Source of the DNA: Aurelia coerulea
Lineage: Eukaryota; Cnidaria; Scyphozoa; Semaeostomeae; Ulmaridae
Assembly: GCA_039566865.1 (NCBI GenBank)
Contig: CM076958.1
Coordinates: 1,426,001 to 1,490,000 of the forward strand
Direction of reading: 5' to 3'
Length of the DNA: 64,000 nucleotides
Part shown: one piece after another, positions 10,359 through 20,928 of the stretch
Layout of the letters: each line of letters starts with the position of its first letter
Numbering within the stretch: position 1 is the first letter of the stretch
Notes under the pieces: model-generated
Database searches by the model: none
Told to the model about the DNA's origin: nothing
What the model saw: the letters and a program-made list of their open reading frames with translations, nothing else
Made by a program: the position numbers and the translations under genes

Positions 10359-11937
10359 AGCAAGACTGAATTATGTTTTTGCCGCTGACCGACAGGACCT
10401 TGCGCCCCCGCATTTAGTTGGAATCTGTGAATCTGGAAAGTTGCCAGGAAAAACAAGCAATAGACTTTCGAAGATTCCTGACCCCTGGGAATTGGCCTAT
10501 TGTCTTCGGTACTTGGCTAAATGCACAGGTTGGAAGTTAAAGATTACTTGGACGAGAGCTGAAGTTAATCAAACATTTTAAAGGGCTCCAAACACGTGGA
10601 ATAGATATCGTGGTGATTGTCACAAAAGACGAAGAATTCAAGGATTTAATGTTTTGTAAAATACTCCAAAACTGGCCGCAGCCTTTTCACCATCATCTCT
10701 GAAATCCTTCTCCAAGATCTGAGCAACATTTTGAGCCAGGTGAGCTATTCGGGAAAATAGGGGATCATACTTCAATTTTTTATCGAAGTACCGGTGATCT
10801 TCACATGGTTATCGGCCTAAGTATTTTGGTCTGCCAAAGTAAACCCTCCTAGTGTTCAAAATCCTTGAAATAAACAAGCGGTAAAATTATTTTTGAAGAG
10901 GTAGATACTTTGTTGTTTATTTCATTGAATTGCAAGCCTATTTGACTCTTCTGAGCCTCACAAGCCAAGAAATTTCAAGGTTACTAGATTTTGGTTCAAA
11001 AATAATGAGGAAAAATTGATCGAATTTCTATGTAATTTGCAAAAAATCTGGCCGCAGCCTTTTCAGGAAACTTTTTGTATTGATCGAAATTTTATTTGGC
11101 TGTCAGAAAATCGTATCGGTACCGCCGGGAAAATAGGGGATGACATTGTAAAAATTAGATATCTACGTGTTGGTTTTATGCTGATTTCCCAGCCAGCCAT
11201 CTTTGTTTGTTTACAATCTAGCAGCCACAAACAATGGAGAGCAACGACAACAGCTCAAGGTGAAGTCAAAATTATACCCCCGTCCGTAGCCTATGTTAGT
11301 ATTGATTACTTGATGTTTGGTTTGATGTACCAGGGGGTCAGTTTATGATAGATTAGGCCAAAATTCTCGTTGTTTTGAAGTATATCGCAAATTTCTTGTG
11401 ACATTGATTTCATGTTTGTATTCCCTTTATGGCAAATTGGTCGTTGAGCAAAGCTAATTTTTTACATTTTACAGAACAATTTTTACTTCAAGGTAAGCAT
11501 GACTGCGTTCAGAATATATTACTCGCTCATCGATGTTACTCGCAGTGACGCACGTCGGGCGGGAAGTTTTAGTCCATCGAAGGGTTAGTTGAGAGAGCAG
11601 AAACTCCAGGCTTTGCAAGAGATTTTTATTGCCCAGAATCAAATAGTTTGATTTCTTTACAACACTGGCTTGCGATTAATAAACTGGGTAAAACTCCGCG
11701 GGTTACTTGTGTGTATAACTGTCTTGTTTTTGTTTTGGGATGTTCTCCGTATTTCAGGTATTTCAGTTTAAGCTCTTTCCATGTGACCTTCACCTATGCT
11801 CGTTGTTGCTGTTATGGTTTCAGCTGTGGTCAGTTCTAGAATTGAGGAAAGGAGCGTTTGTAATAATTCTGATTTCCCCATTGCCTCGGTTTCGAGGGAT
11901 ATCTGCGCGCGCATAAAAAACATAATTCAGTCTTGCT
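10359..11937. mobile_element. 1.58-kb TIR element nested in T copy A, 9-bp TSD
   Basis: Inverted termini AGCAAGACTGAATTATG (22 bases match in full) lie at 10359-10380 and 11916-11937. They are flanked by a perfect 9-bp duplication CATTAGCAG at 10350-10358 and 11938-11946. The paralogous element at 18727-19748 holds the site once (GACTTCATTAGCAGCT), so it serves as the empty site. The interior has a 110-codon open frame at 11016-11348 with no recognisable domain. A 9-bp TSD suggests a Mutator-like origin, which is inference. Confidence 0.9.
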
Positions 11938-12653
11938 CATTAGCAGCTTAATGATGTTAAAACAATCGTTTTCTAGAACGAACGCATCATTAGCCACTTA
12001 TTGATAGTATTCATTATGCAAATAAGTCAACCTTGGGGGATGATGTAACCGGCGGCCTGCACAGAGGCTAGCATTCGCAGCATCACCGAAGGTAGAAGGA
12101 CCGTCCTCCTACACAGCTACGGATGCAAACGTCGCAAGTGAAGTTGAGGGAAAGGTGCAGAATTCCAGCAAACAATGGCCCCATAGACTGGGGGAAGGCA
12201 CATGATCACACTGAACTAAAACATCTTCATGCATATGATTCTGCACGGAGGTTATTTTCGTGACTGCTTGTCTCAAACTAGATGCCCGCGAATAGAAACA
12301 TTCTGCTGGGTTCTGCATAAACATAAGTGATTTTGCATTATCGGAAATCTTACATGACATCTAATTTGAGACATACAAGGCGCTTGATTTTCTATTGAAG
12401 GCGACTTTAGCAGCAACACTCATCTCTCTGACTGTAGCTAAAAACAGCATCAACGATCATTTGGGGTTATGAAGAAATCAATTTTCAGATTTTCTTATGC
12501 TTGCTTAGCTCAGGACGGACTTTGTAATCATCCAAAAGGATCTTATGTTTCATTGACGTCCCAGCTGCGTTTTCTCTTTCGTGACCCTATGTGAAAACGG
12601 AAAATACTCCTTCTTACGTCTGTCCGCATATTCCCGCCAAAATCAGCAGTATG

Positions 12654-12883
12654 TTCTGGTAAATGGTGGATGCAAATCTGATAAATGGTTACCGCGGAGC
12701 TCTAACGAATGATAGATTTTCCCCTGCAGAACTGTTGGTTTTAAATCTATGGCTAAAATCGAGAAATAATTGCCTGTAAGGAAACCATGAATTTGAAACC
12801 AACAGTCTCGTAGAGGGAAATTTATCTTTCGTAGGAGGTCCATGGCAGCCACTAACCAGATTTGCATCCGTCATTGACCAGAA
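12654..12883. mobile_element. short TIR element (about 230 bp)
   Basis: TTCTGGTAAATGGTGGATGC at the left is mirrored by TTCTGGTCAATGACGGATGC from the right. The match continues through CAAATCTG and ACTGTTGGTTT. It is foldback-like and non-coding; no clear target duplication was seen. Confidence 0.6.
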
Positions 12884-12929
12884 AAAACTGCTCTCCCCAG
12901 TCTCCTTCTTTCAATTGTCGAAATGGTCT

Positions 12930-13320
12930 ATTGTACTGTCGGATTTTGTGAAATCTTCGAATGTTCAAAATCAGAGGATTTTTTTCATTTCTCAAGAATT
13001 AAAAACGTTTGAAAAGCCTAAAATTCTCGCATTTTTCTAAACTTTTCAAGAAAACATCGATGGATTTTAAGAAAACCACAGTATATGAATGTCTGCAATG
13101 TGATATCAAAAGTCTTTCATTCTACTGGTTTATGATCCAAAAATTTGAAGACGCCATATGCTCAAATAAGTTGAACTGTAAAATACGCTGTAGTGTCAAA
13201 TCTTATGAAGTTCAAAGAGTAGAAATATAGCAAAGTAGCGAGTTTATTCAAGTCATTCCATTCAAAGAAATAGGTCGTATAATCTTGCACCAGCCTTGGG
13301 ACACATGTCAAAGAATTGTC
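12930..13320. mobile_element. degraded X-family copy
   Basis: Segments such as TTTCTCAAGAATTAAAAACG, CTGGTTTATGATCC and TCAAAGAAATAGGTCG follow the order found in the intact X elements (see 54963-55487), but the copy is diverged and the termini are not clean. It runs up to the retrotransposon tail at 13340. Confidence 0.5.
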
Positions 13321-13339
13321 ACTCTGGACTCCTTTTAAA

Positions 13340-13915
13340 CATCATCATCATCATAATAGCATAAAAAAGCTCTACCTTATTACAAGTATGGCAGCTATAA
13401 AACTAAACTAAACTGACAGGTAATGTTAAATACAAATTACGGTAACGATAAAAACTTGAACGAAAGACTGTGAAGTAAATAAAAAGAGAAATGAACTAAA
13501 ATGTATCAAATAAAGCTACTGTGAAATGTAAAATAGCAGCAACAAAAAAAAAGGAGAATGTGTTTAGGTATCTTGGAACACCCAGGCTGGGCCTAGGTAA
13601 CAATATGAAGCGAGTCTCTCGGCTTGTTAGCATCAATAATAAACTCAGCCAGGCATCTAAGAACGGCAGTGTTTTTTCGCTACTCATAATATTGGAAAAC
13701 TGTATCTTTGGGTCTAAGGGCTCGACGTTCGCAGCTAAAAGTAAGCCAATTCTTAAATTATCTTATGCTGGGCACATTGTCAAAAAGTGAAATTCGTCTT
13801 GGACTAGGTTTAACTGGCACATTTTGCAGAGACGTTTTTCCACTTGTAGGCCTTTGTGCCTCCCCACCTCAATCAAAAGTGTATGGTCACAATTGGGTAC
13901 TTCAAAGCTGCTAAT
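13340..13915 (-). pseudogene. 5'-truncated non-LTR retrotransposon tail, broken
   Basis: Read on the minus strand, the segment near 13860-13780 encodes CDHTLLIEVGRHKGLQVEKR followed by LCKMC and DEFHF. This matches the tail at 39048-39752 (CSDHTLLIETGRHKGLDVND). A TAA replaces the Tyr after CPA, and further frame breaks follow. The 3' end is a short run of ATG-type repeats at 13340-13353. Both copies seem to derive from the C-terminal end of a LINE polymerase protein with a Cys/His knuckle. It is not functional. Confidence 0.75.
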
Positions 13916-14355
13916 GATGCAGCATCCTTAACTATTTTTCCCAGAAATACCTCTTTCTCTTATTGTGTCAAGATTTGCAGGCATTTACTTGTAAACAATT
14001 TCTAAAAATAGACATATGTGCAAAATCCATTTTACATGCAACGCAGCACTCTATTTCCAATATTACTTCCTTGTAGCCGAAAAGGTAAAGCCCCTTTTTA
14101 TCTCGAGGAACTTTCGTGTTGCTCATTTTTCAATTGACGTATCCCAGCTTCCTCTTCGCGGCTCCCTTCCTCAACCTCATCGATTGAGGTATCCTCCATG
14201 TGTTTGAAAGGTTGGATATTTTGCCCACTTTTTGGTCACGTTTGTCTGTGAAATCAGATTTTCAGCATGACTCTGGCCAAGTTCGCTATTTGACTGAACT
14301 GGAACTGGTCGTGTCAGCTCGTGTCAGTATTTTGAGTTTGGGGACTATTTTGGTT

Positions 14356-14743
14356 GGGGGGGGGTTCTTCCATAGTAAAGGTACCTGGGGATGTGCCGCG
14401 AGCAAGGGTGTACTTTTTAGGACTTCTAGTCTAGCCAAGGGTATACTTTTTTGCAATTTTGGCCTGCAGCAGTCTAGCCAAGGGTATCATTTTTGACAAT
14501 ATTGGTCTAGCGAACGGTCATGATATCATATTTGGTACAAATTTGACAATATTGGTCGAGGAAATGGTAAAAATTGGTCTAGCTAAGGGTACCATTTTCA
14601 TAAAAATTGGTCCAGAGAATGGTCAAATTAGTCTAGCCAAGGGTACCATTTTCGTAAAAGTTAGTCTATACGGTACCATTTTGAATATGCTCGCGGCAGA
14701 CCCCTACCAAACATTTTGCCAAGAACCCCCTCCCCCCCCCCCC
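14356..14743. mobile_element. G-tract element G2, internal tandem repeats
   Basis: The element starts with nine G and ends with a C tract. The termini mirror each other through GGTTCTT / AAGAACC and TGCCGCGAGC / GCTCGCGGCA. The inward sequence GGGGATGTGCC is close to GGGGACGTGCC of element G1. Inside are at least five imperfect units built on GTCTAGCCAAGGGTA with ATTTT-rich spacers. Several frames are open through the array, but this reflects the repeats. No certain target duplication was found. Confidence 0.75.
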
Positions 14744-15683
14744 GTCTGGAACACAGGCTAGCAGCACCAGGTGTCCTATAGTACCACTCATGCGTGAAAA
14801 ATCATCAACATTTGATTTCATGGCCGATTTTCAAATTCATTTATTTTGTAAGTAAACCAAGGTCCAAGGATCAAGTTATTTTCTCGTGTAGCTGATCTTG
14901 TAAGTTGGTTTAAATAACAAAAAGAAACGCAAATTATCATTGGAGGCCTGGAAGTTTTGGGAAAAGCTCAAAATGTTGGCGCTAAGGCTAAGGCAAGATT
15001 TCTTTGTTACTTGAAAAGTTTAGCTCAACTAAGGTTTTTCAACAAAGCAAACAACATCTTCTGTTCTTTCCTTTGCCGACTGGAAATGCGAAGCCTAAAA
15101 GTGATATTTTGCACCTTGGTTTTATGAATTTACGCCGATATGATGGCTTCTAATATACATAAGAGCGCTTAAGATTTGCATGACCTTTGCTATATTAGGA
15201 TGGCCTACATATGTTTTATTTGAAGGTCCTGTAATGTCAGTGTTATCGAGTTTCTGCTAAAACCTCTGTCTGAGCTTGTCGAGAGAAAAACAGACCTTTT
15301 TGATATGACAGCCAATAAGTAAAGCCAAATCCATTATTTTAGAACTTTCGTAGGTCTCGATCGCCACAATAATGTTTGAGCTACCTCGTGTCCCAAAAAA
15401 AATTACTCCCGCTCAAAAAGTCGCCAAAACGCGATTACCAAACCTATCAAAAACATCCTTTTGATCTTTTTTGTCAATGATCAAAGTATTTTTAAAATGA
15501 TAAAATTCTTACTTTCGTTGTTTCAAGGGTGTAAAATCGAGGGGCGTGTCACTCTTTTGAAATGTCGTACACCTTTGGAAAACGAGTCCATTTGTTTTCA
15601 AGAAAAATCGTTAAGAAAAACCTAGAAACCCGATTGTTTTATAAATTCTCGTACGCGTTTTTGCTAGCCTGTGTACCAGACCC

Positions 15684-15741
15684 TACCCTGGGTACCAGAC
15701 TCTCTGACATAAAAATGTTAGAGAGTCTGGTACCCAGGGTA
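15684..15741. repeat. near-perfect 58-bp palindrome
   Basis: Arms of about 27 bases (CCTGGGTACCAGACTCTCT and its complement) are separated by a few A residues, with one mismatch. The DNA or RNA would form a stable hairpin. Related fragments (TACCAGACCC, AGTCTGGTA) flank it, so it may be the core of a small foldback element. Confidence 0.75.
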
Positions 15742-15842
15742 ACCAGACCCAATTACGAAAAAGTAATTTATTTTCTTTGGAGTCTGGTATAGTTTTCGCA
15801 AGAGTGATACACCCCTCGTGTAAAATGACAGGTCGAAAAACC

Positions 15843-16368
15843 AGCATAGTTTCCAAATCTTTAAAAGGCTGATGCAAAATTGAGTGACCTATTTCTTTGA
15901 ACTGAATGACTTCAAAGAAACTTTAGCTATTTCTCTATAATTCTACCGTTGGACTTTTCTGAAATCTTTAATAATTTCAGAGTTAAGTGTTTTTCTTCTT
16001 TTCAAGAATTCAACAAACATTTTCAAAAAAAATTAAAGCCATCGTAATTTCTAAACCGTTTGACGCAACATGAAGTAATTTCGAAGAGAACCATAGTTTA
16101 TGAATGCCTACAATGTGGTTTCAAGCAAAAGTCTGTCACTCATCTGGTTTATGATTTAGAAATTTGATGACGTCACACACTAAAATGAGCTGAAATGTCA
16201 AATCATGGTCAAATACGCTGTAATTTCCAAAAATTTCTGGAAAGTCCAACGGTAGAATTATAGATAAGTATCTAAAGTTTCTTTCAAGCCATTCAATCAG
16301 AAGAAATTGGTCATTGAATTTCACACCCACTTTTTCATACGGCGAGTTAAAGATTTGGAACCTATGCT
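15843..16368. mobile_element. X-family TIR element X1 (526 bp)
   Basis: The ends are AGCATAG and CTATGCT, with long inverted repeats through TTCCAAATCTTTAA and TATTTCTT. Flanking 9-mers CGAAAAACC and TGAAAACCC match at 7 of 9 positions, so the insertion looks older than X2 or X3. It contains the palindrome TGACGTCA at 16168-16175. Non-coding. Confidence 0.8.
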
Positions 16369-17580
16369 TGAAAACCCCCATTCTGGGTTATACTCAGCAT
16401 CGTAAATTTTGAAATTTTTCACTTGCCTTCCAGTCTACAATGATACTTTGCGATTTTTCGTGACATTCATGACCAAGCCCGAAGCTTAATTTGCGAAAAT
16501 AAATTAATCTGGTGATCATAAGTGCTTTTTGCAGCATGCTTCAAAACCAGGTAGCCCTAAAAAGAGCCAAATTTGCTAATTTTAAAACCTCTCACAAGAT
16601 CTCTGATCTTTGATCTACATCCAGAAAAAGAAATTTAATGATTGGCCATTTTAATAAAATTCTGATGATTTTTCAAACAGAAGTATTTTTTTGATGACAC
16701 TCTGGCTAATTTTTTGTAAATTCGTAAATTTTGACTGACACCGTACGTCACTCTTAAACATATGTGTTACTGTGGTGACAAAATTGTCCCGTTAGTGGTA
16801 CACCTGTATCCTCATGCAAAAATTCCACCTCCAACATGTCAGACTGACTGCTGCAACATTTCAAAGAATTTGAAGATTTCATACGCAATCACTTCGTAAT
16901 CAAATGTGTTCAGCTTGGCTTCCTTTGAGCTGAGAGGGAAGCTTGAAAGTAGGTGGAGAACAGGGTTCCGAAAGCCCTTGTCGCACAAACGGATCCATAT
17001 CATGATGACGTGCTAAGTATGGAGTCAATGATCATTCAATAGTTTATTTAGGTATCATCAAGATAAAATAAGGAGAACTTGGTATCATGCTTCTACTCTC
17101 GTTGTTCGTATTCGATGTTATTCATCGAGATCTGTTAAGTGACTGTCCGGGTATTTCCAATCGAGGGGTTAATTCTCCCAATATTTTTTACTCTGTATGC
17201 TTTCATAGTCCAACTGTAAGTCCAACTGCTTGAAACTCAATTCCCAATACGTTACGGCAAGCAGATCCATCCAAGCTCTATACCCCTTAAAATACTCGTT
17301 AAGGATTTCATAATCTCGTGATTTATTCTCTCAATATTCAAAATGCGAAATTTTCAAAGATTTTTTTGATTTTTTAAGAATTCTAGGATTTTTGAGATTT
17401 TCAAAGATTTTTAAGATTGCCTTTGGGACTTCTAGGATTTCGTATAGATTTGAGATTTTCAAGATTTCTCGAGATTTTCAAGATTTTTTATGACTTTTAC
17501 GAAATTGTGCGAGTGTGTAGATTTTTGGACTGATTTGCCCCCTCGGCACTCATTTATGACCCGAAACTTGTCCTCGCTGA
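16369..17580. other. non-genic, dispersed repeat and A/T-rich tandem stretch
   Basis: A stretch at about 16500-16700 (CTTCAAAACCAGGTAGC and onward) recurs at about 44935-45125, so it is part of another dispersed repeat. At about 17330-17500 the unit AGATTTTCAAGATTTTT is repeated imperfectly. No gene was found. The last few hundred bases before 17902 should include the SOCS promoter and leader. Confidence 0.45.
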
Positions 17581-17901
17581 TATGGCAAAAAAACAATACA
17601 ACAACAGAAAATTACATCAACTTGCATGCGAAAGGATTTTTTCTTTGCCACAATTTCAAATAAACAGCATGAATCATCATTATTTCGTCCCTTTATTGTT
17701 CGAGTCCAACCAAGGACAATTGGATTATTTGACCCGGTTTCTATTTTTAGCTATGAAAGGCTGTTTGTCCAAAAAGCCACATGTCAAAAGGGGATTCCCG
17801 CAGTCCACAGAAAAACAACGTTGGACCCAAACGAGGTCATTGCATACTATTGCGTGTCAGGCACATTTGCAGCGTAGACGGTTTCAAAATCGCTTATCAT
17901 T

Positions 17902-18531
17902 ATGAAGTTTTTGACCAGGAAATCCAAAAAATTATCATTCAAATTTTGGAAGAAGGATCGTAGCGCGATTAAAATTACTGAATATGAAAGCTGCGTGGAC
18001 TGCAACACAATCAACAACAAACAAACTTTTTTGGAAGATAAATACGTTTTGTCTACAGTTTCATGGTACTGGCCAAAACTAACTGGATATCGAGCAGAGA
18101 AGCTGTTAACAGGCAGAGCAAATGGGACATTTTTGGTTCGCAGGAGTTCCACTGCAGGTTACATGTTCACTGTTACATATATCATCCAAGGAAAAGTTGG
18201 TAATTTACGAGTGCAGTGTAAAAATGGACTATTTTGCTTGTTATTTCAAGATCATTTGCAACCGAGAGAACCAACTTTGCAGAAACTTATTACCAGGTTA
18301 ATGGATGTCTCATCAAAAGAATCCTTTCTCTGTGGACTGAAAAGGGTAAAGGATGGGGTATCTTCCAATGTGCCCCTCGTTCTTGATAAAACTGTCGGGA
18401 GAGATATTTCGTTGAGAGAGCATTGTCGAAGGGTGATAATGCGTGCGGTCACAGACCCTGGAGATGTGCTGCAATTTGATATACCCGAGAGTCTGAAAGT
18501 GTTTTTGCTTGAGCTTAGCGAAGATGACTGA
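17902..18531 (+). CDS. SOCS-family protein (SH2 domain plus SOCS box), intronless
   Basis: The 209-residue product opens with a Lys-rich segment (residues 1-20). The SH2 domain spans about 55-140, with WYWPKLTGYRAEKLL and GTFLVRRSS; the FLVR Arg is residue 80. The SOCS box covers about 166-206. Its Elongin-binding BC-box is SLREHCRRVI (Leu171, Cys175), and a degenerate Cul5 box reads FDIPESL. It should couple phosphotyrosine targets to an Elongin B/C-Cullin 5 ligase. The start is secure: a TAG lies in frame at 17875 and this is the first ATG after it. The gene is divergent from, and similar in plan to, the SOCS gene at 8153-8740, and the sequence just before the ATG is also similar. The upstream 83-codon frame ending near 17877 is probably leader sequence. 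The exact SOCS subtype is not resolved. Confidence 0.93.
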   Translation: MKFLTRKSKKLSFKFWKKDRSAIKITEYESCVDCNTINNKQTFLEDKYVLSTVSWYWPKLTGYRAEKLLTGRANGTFLVRRSSTAGYMFTVTYIIQGKVGNLRVQCKNGLFCLLFQDHLQPREPTLQKLITRLMDVSSKESFLCGLKRVKDGVSSNVPLVLDKTVGRDISLREHCRRVIMRAVTDPGDVLQFDIPESLKVFLLELSEDD

Positions 18532-18554
18532 GAAGAGAATTATGATTAAAATCG

Positions 18555-19664
18555 TCACGCAATGCCCCATGAAACGAGAGGGAAAGTGCAATTTATCGTA
18601 AAACGAAAGAGAAAATTGCAGTGTGTCGTAAATCGAAAGGGAATGTTACATTGTGCCATAAGTACGTATGTTGAAGAAAGAGGGCAGAATTGCGATGTTT
18701 TGTAAAAAACATAAGATCCTTTTGGATGATTACAAAGTCTGTCCTGAGCTAAACAAGCTAAGAATATCTGAATATTGATTTCTTCATAACCCTAAATGAT
18801 CGTAGATGCTGTTTTTAGCTACAGTCAGAGAGATGAGTGTTGCTGCTAAAGTCGCCTTCAATGGAAAATCGAGCGCCTTGTATAAGGACAAGAATCGCCT
18901 CAAAGGCAATATTTTGGTCTTTATGTCAAACGAGAATGATACGCAAAAATCAAAAGTCACTACCCCTAGTTTGCTTAGTTCGTGCACAAAACTATTGGTG
19001 CATTTGTGTCAAATGAGATGTCATGTGAGATTTACGATAACGCAAAATTACTTATGCAGAACCCAACAGAACGTTTCAATTGCTGCTATTCGCGGGCATC
19101 TAATTTGAGACAAGCAGTCACGAAGATAACCTCTGTGCAGAATGATATGCATGAAGATGGTTTGGTTCAGTGTGATCTCGTGCCCTCCCCCTGTCAATGG
19201 CGCCATTGTTTGCTGGGATTCTGCAACTTTCTGTAGCTGTGTAGGAGGGGGATCCTTCTACCTTCGGTGATGCTGCGAATGCTAGCCTCTGTGCAGGCCA
19301 CCGGTTACATCATCCTCTAAAGTTGACTTATTTGCATAATGAGTACTATCAATAAGGCTAATGATTCGTTCGTTCTAGAAAACGATTATTTTGACATAAT
19401 TGAGCTGCTAATGAAGTCAAGAACGTGCCAATTCTGGGTAAATTTGTTGTTGCGTCAGGGTAAACATCTTGGTGATTTATCCATCTTAAGGTGTCAAATC
19501 TGTCTAACATGAAATAAGCCGACGTCAAATGTTCCTATAGGATCGCGGGAAACTTCTGTCTTGTATGCGCTTTATGTGCGCTTTCTTTATTTCAGTGCCA
19601 ATTAGCAGAGATAAAACGTTAATCAATTGCTTTAACGAGCGTGACGGAAGTGGGTTACTTACTT

Positions 19665-19696
<32 letters not shown>

Positions 19697-20420
19697 ACTG
19701 ACTGACATCGAAGCCCCTTCTTAGATTACAAAGTGGACTTTGTAATCAATAAAAAGGAACGATGCAATGCCTCCTAAAATAGGTAAAATGATAGGGAAAG
19801 CTGCAATGGCTCGTAAAATGAAGGGAAAATTGCAAAATGTATGTTGAAAAAAACCCGGGAAAACTTCTATGCTTCGTAAAATGAAAGGGAACGTGCAATG
19901 ATGACTCATTTAAAATGAAAGAGAAGTTGCACTGCCTCGTAGAATGAAAGGGAGAATTGTAATTGAGTGCAGAGAGAAAAATCGCAATGCTTCGTAAAAA
20001 CGATAGAGAGCGATGCAACGCCTCGTAAAATGGAAGGGAAAGTTGCAATGCAGAAGTGTAATTGAACACAGAGAGAAAAAATCGTACTGCTTCGTAAAAA
20101 CGATTGAGAATGATGCAACGCCTCGTAAAATGGACGGGAAAGTTGCAATGCCTTGTAAAATGAAAAAGAAAGTTGCACGAAAGATAGAGAAAGCTGCAAT
20201 TGGTGAGAAGCAAGCAACGGTCTTCATGTCAAAATTGCATGGGAAATTGCAATATCTTTCGAAAGGAAAGGAACATGTCCCATGCAATTGCAATGTGTTG
20301 CGAAGGAAGAGAAAATTGCATAGTGTTCTGCGTTGCGATGGCTTGGAAGTTAAGTTATACTTGGTGAAATTGAACAGGAAATGGACATTACAGTACCATG
20401 AAAACTGTAAAAGAAAGGCA
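18555..20420 (+). repeat. degenerate minisatellite downstream of SOCS, split by T element
   Basis: Imperfect units of roughly 30-45 bases built on CGTAAAATGAAAGGGAAAGTTGCAATG-like words (for example CTCGTAAAATG, GGGAAAGTTGCAATG) occupy 18555-18710 and continue at 19760-20420. The T element copy B sits between the two parts. The array is open in several frames on the minus strand, giving Phe/Ser-rich frames; these are repeat artefacts. It begins within 30 bases of the SOCS stop codon, so it may lie in the 3' UTR. Confidence 0.75.
18727..19748. mobile_element. T-family TIR element, copy B (about 1.02 kb, uninterrupted)
   Basis: The ends TGATTACAAAGTC and ACTTTGTAATCA are inverted repeats, and the element is the inverted counterpart of 10069-12530. 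It lacks the nested 1.58-kb insertion and so preserves the empty target site near 19400-19412. It interrupts the minisatellite. No transposase was seen. Confidence 0.85.
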
Positions 20421-20761
20421 GCATTAGTATAAGTTAACTGTAAACATGTACATGTAATCCAAGTGTGACGTGATGACGAACAATCTTCATTAAAGTTCCG
20501 TACCCATTGTACAAACTTAGCTTTGTGTTTTTTGTTTTGTTTTGATAGCTACAGTTTGTAAGATCCAAAGTGCAACAGAGTTATATTCAACAATCACCTT
20601 TCCTTTGGACGTGCCTAAAAATATGGGAAGATTGTAGGTCCAAAAAAGGGCTTAAAAGGAAAAATTCATGGAGTTTTTGCATGCATCGAATCGGAGTTTG
20701 TCAAGAATACAATGCAATTTCTGACTTAACTTTACGATGTTGATAGATAAGATTGAATTTC

Positions 20762-20928
20762 GTAATGAGATTCGGATGCAAAAAACGAGAAGATTTAGCA
20801 CACTGAGGCCTTTCTGACTTACGTCGTCATCAAAGTGTGTAAAAAAAGAACACACTCTGATGACGACGTAAGTCAGAAAGGCCTCAGTGTGCTAAATCTT
20901 CTCGTCTTTTGCATCCGCATCTCATTAC
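20762..20928. repeat. 167-bp hairpin with about 78-bp arms
   Basis: The left arm (GTAATGAGATTCGGATGC and onward) is repeated almost perfectly in inverse orientation on the right (GCATCCGCATCTCATTAC), around a loop of about ten A-rich bases. Because it is a palindrome, both strands encode the same short peptide DVSQKGLSVLNLLVFCIRI, which is an artefact. It is probably a foldback MITE or a recent inverted duplication. Confidence 0.85.

Larger units (their letters stand above)
10069..12530. mobile_element. T-family TIR element, copy A, carrying a nested insertion
   Basis: The left end TGATTACAAAGTCC and right end GGACTTTGTAATCA are inverted repeats. The same element without the nested insertion lies inverted at 18727-19748. 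The two match at both flanks of the insertion: 10081-10358 pairs with 19400-19745, and 11938-12530 with 18727-19400. Homology runs slightly past the right end (into CCAAAAGGATCTTATG), so the true terminus may be up to about 20 bases further out. No transposase was recognised. Confidence 0.8.

Noticed and set aside
11016..11348. 110-codon frame as a possible transposase
   Set aside because: It lies in the nested 1.58-kb element but shows no DDE or zinc-finger pattern.
14200..14761. Overlapping frames with SLAKGTIF-type repeats
   Set aside because: They fall inside G-tract element G2 and follow its tandem units.
19746..20213. 155-codon Phe/Ser/His-rich minus-strand frame
   Set aside because: It reads through the minisatellite; other frames of the array are open too, and there is no start or splice context.
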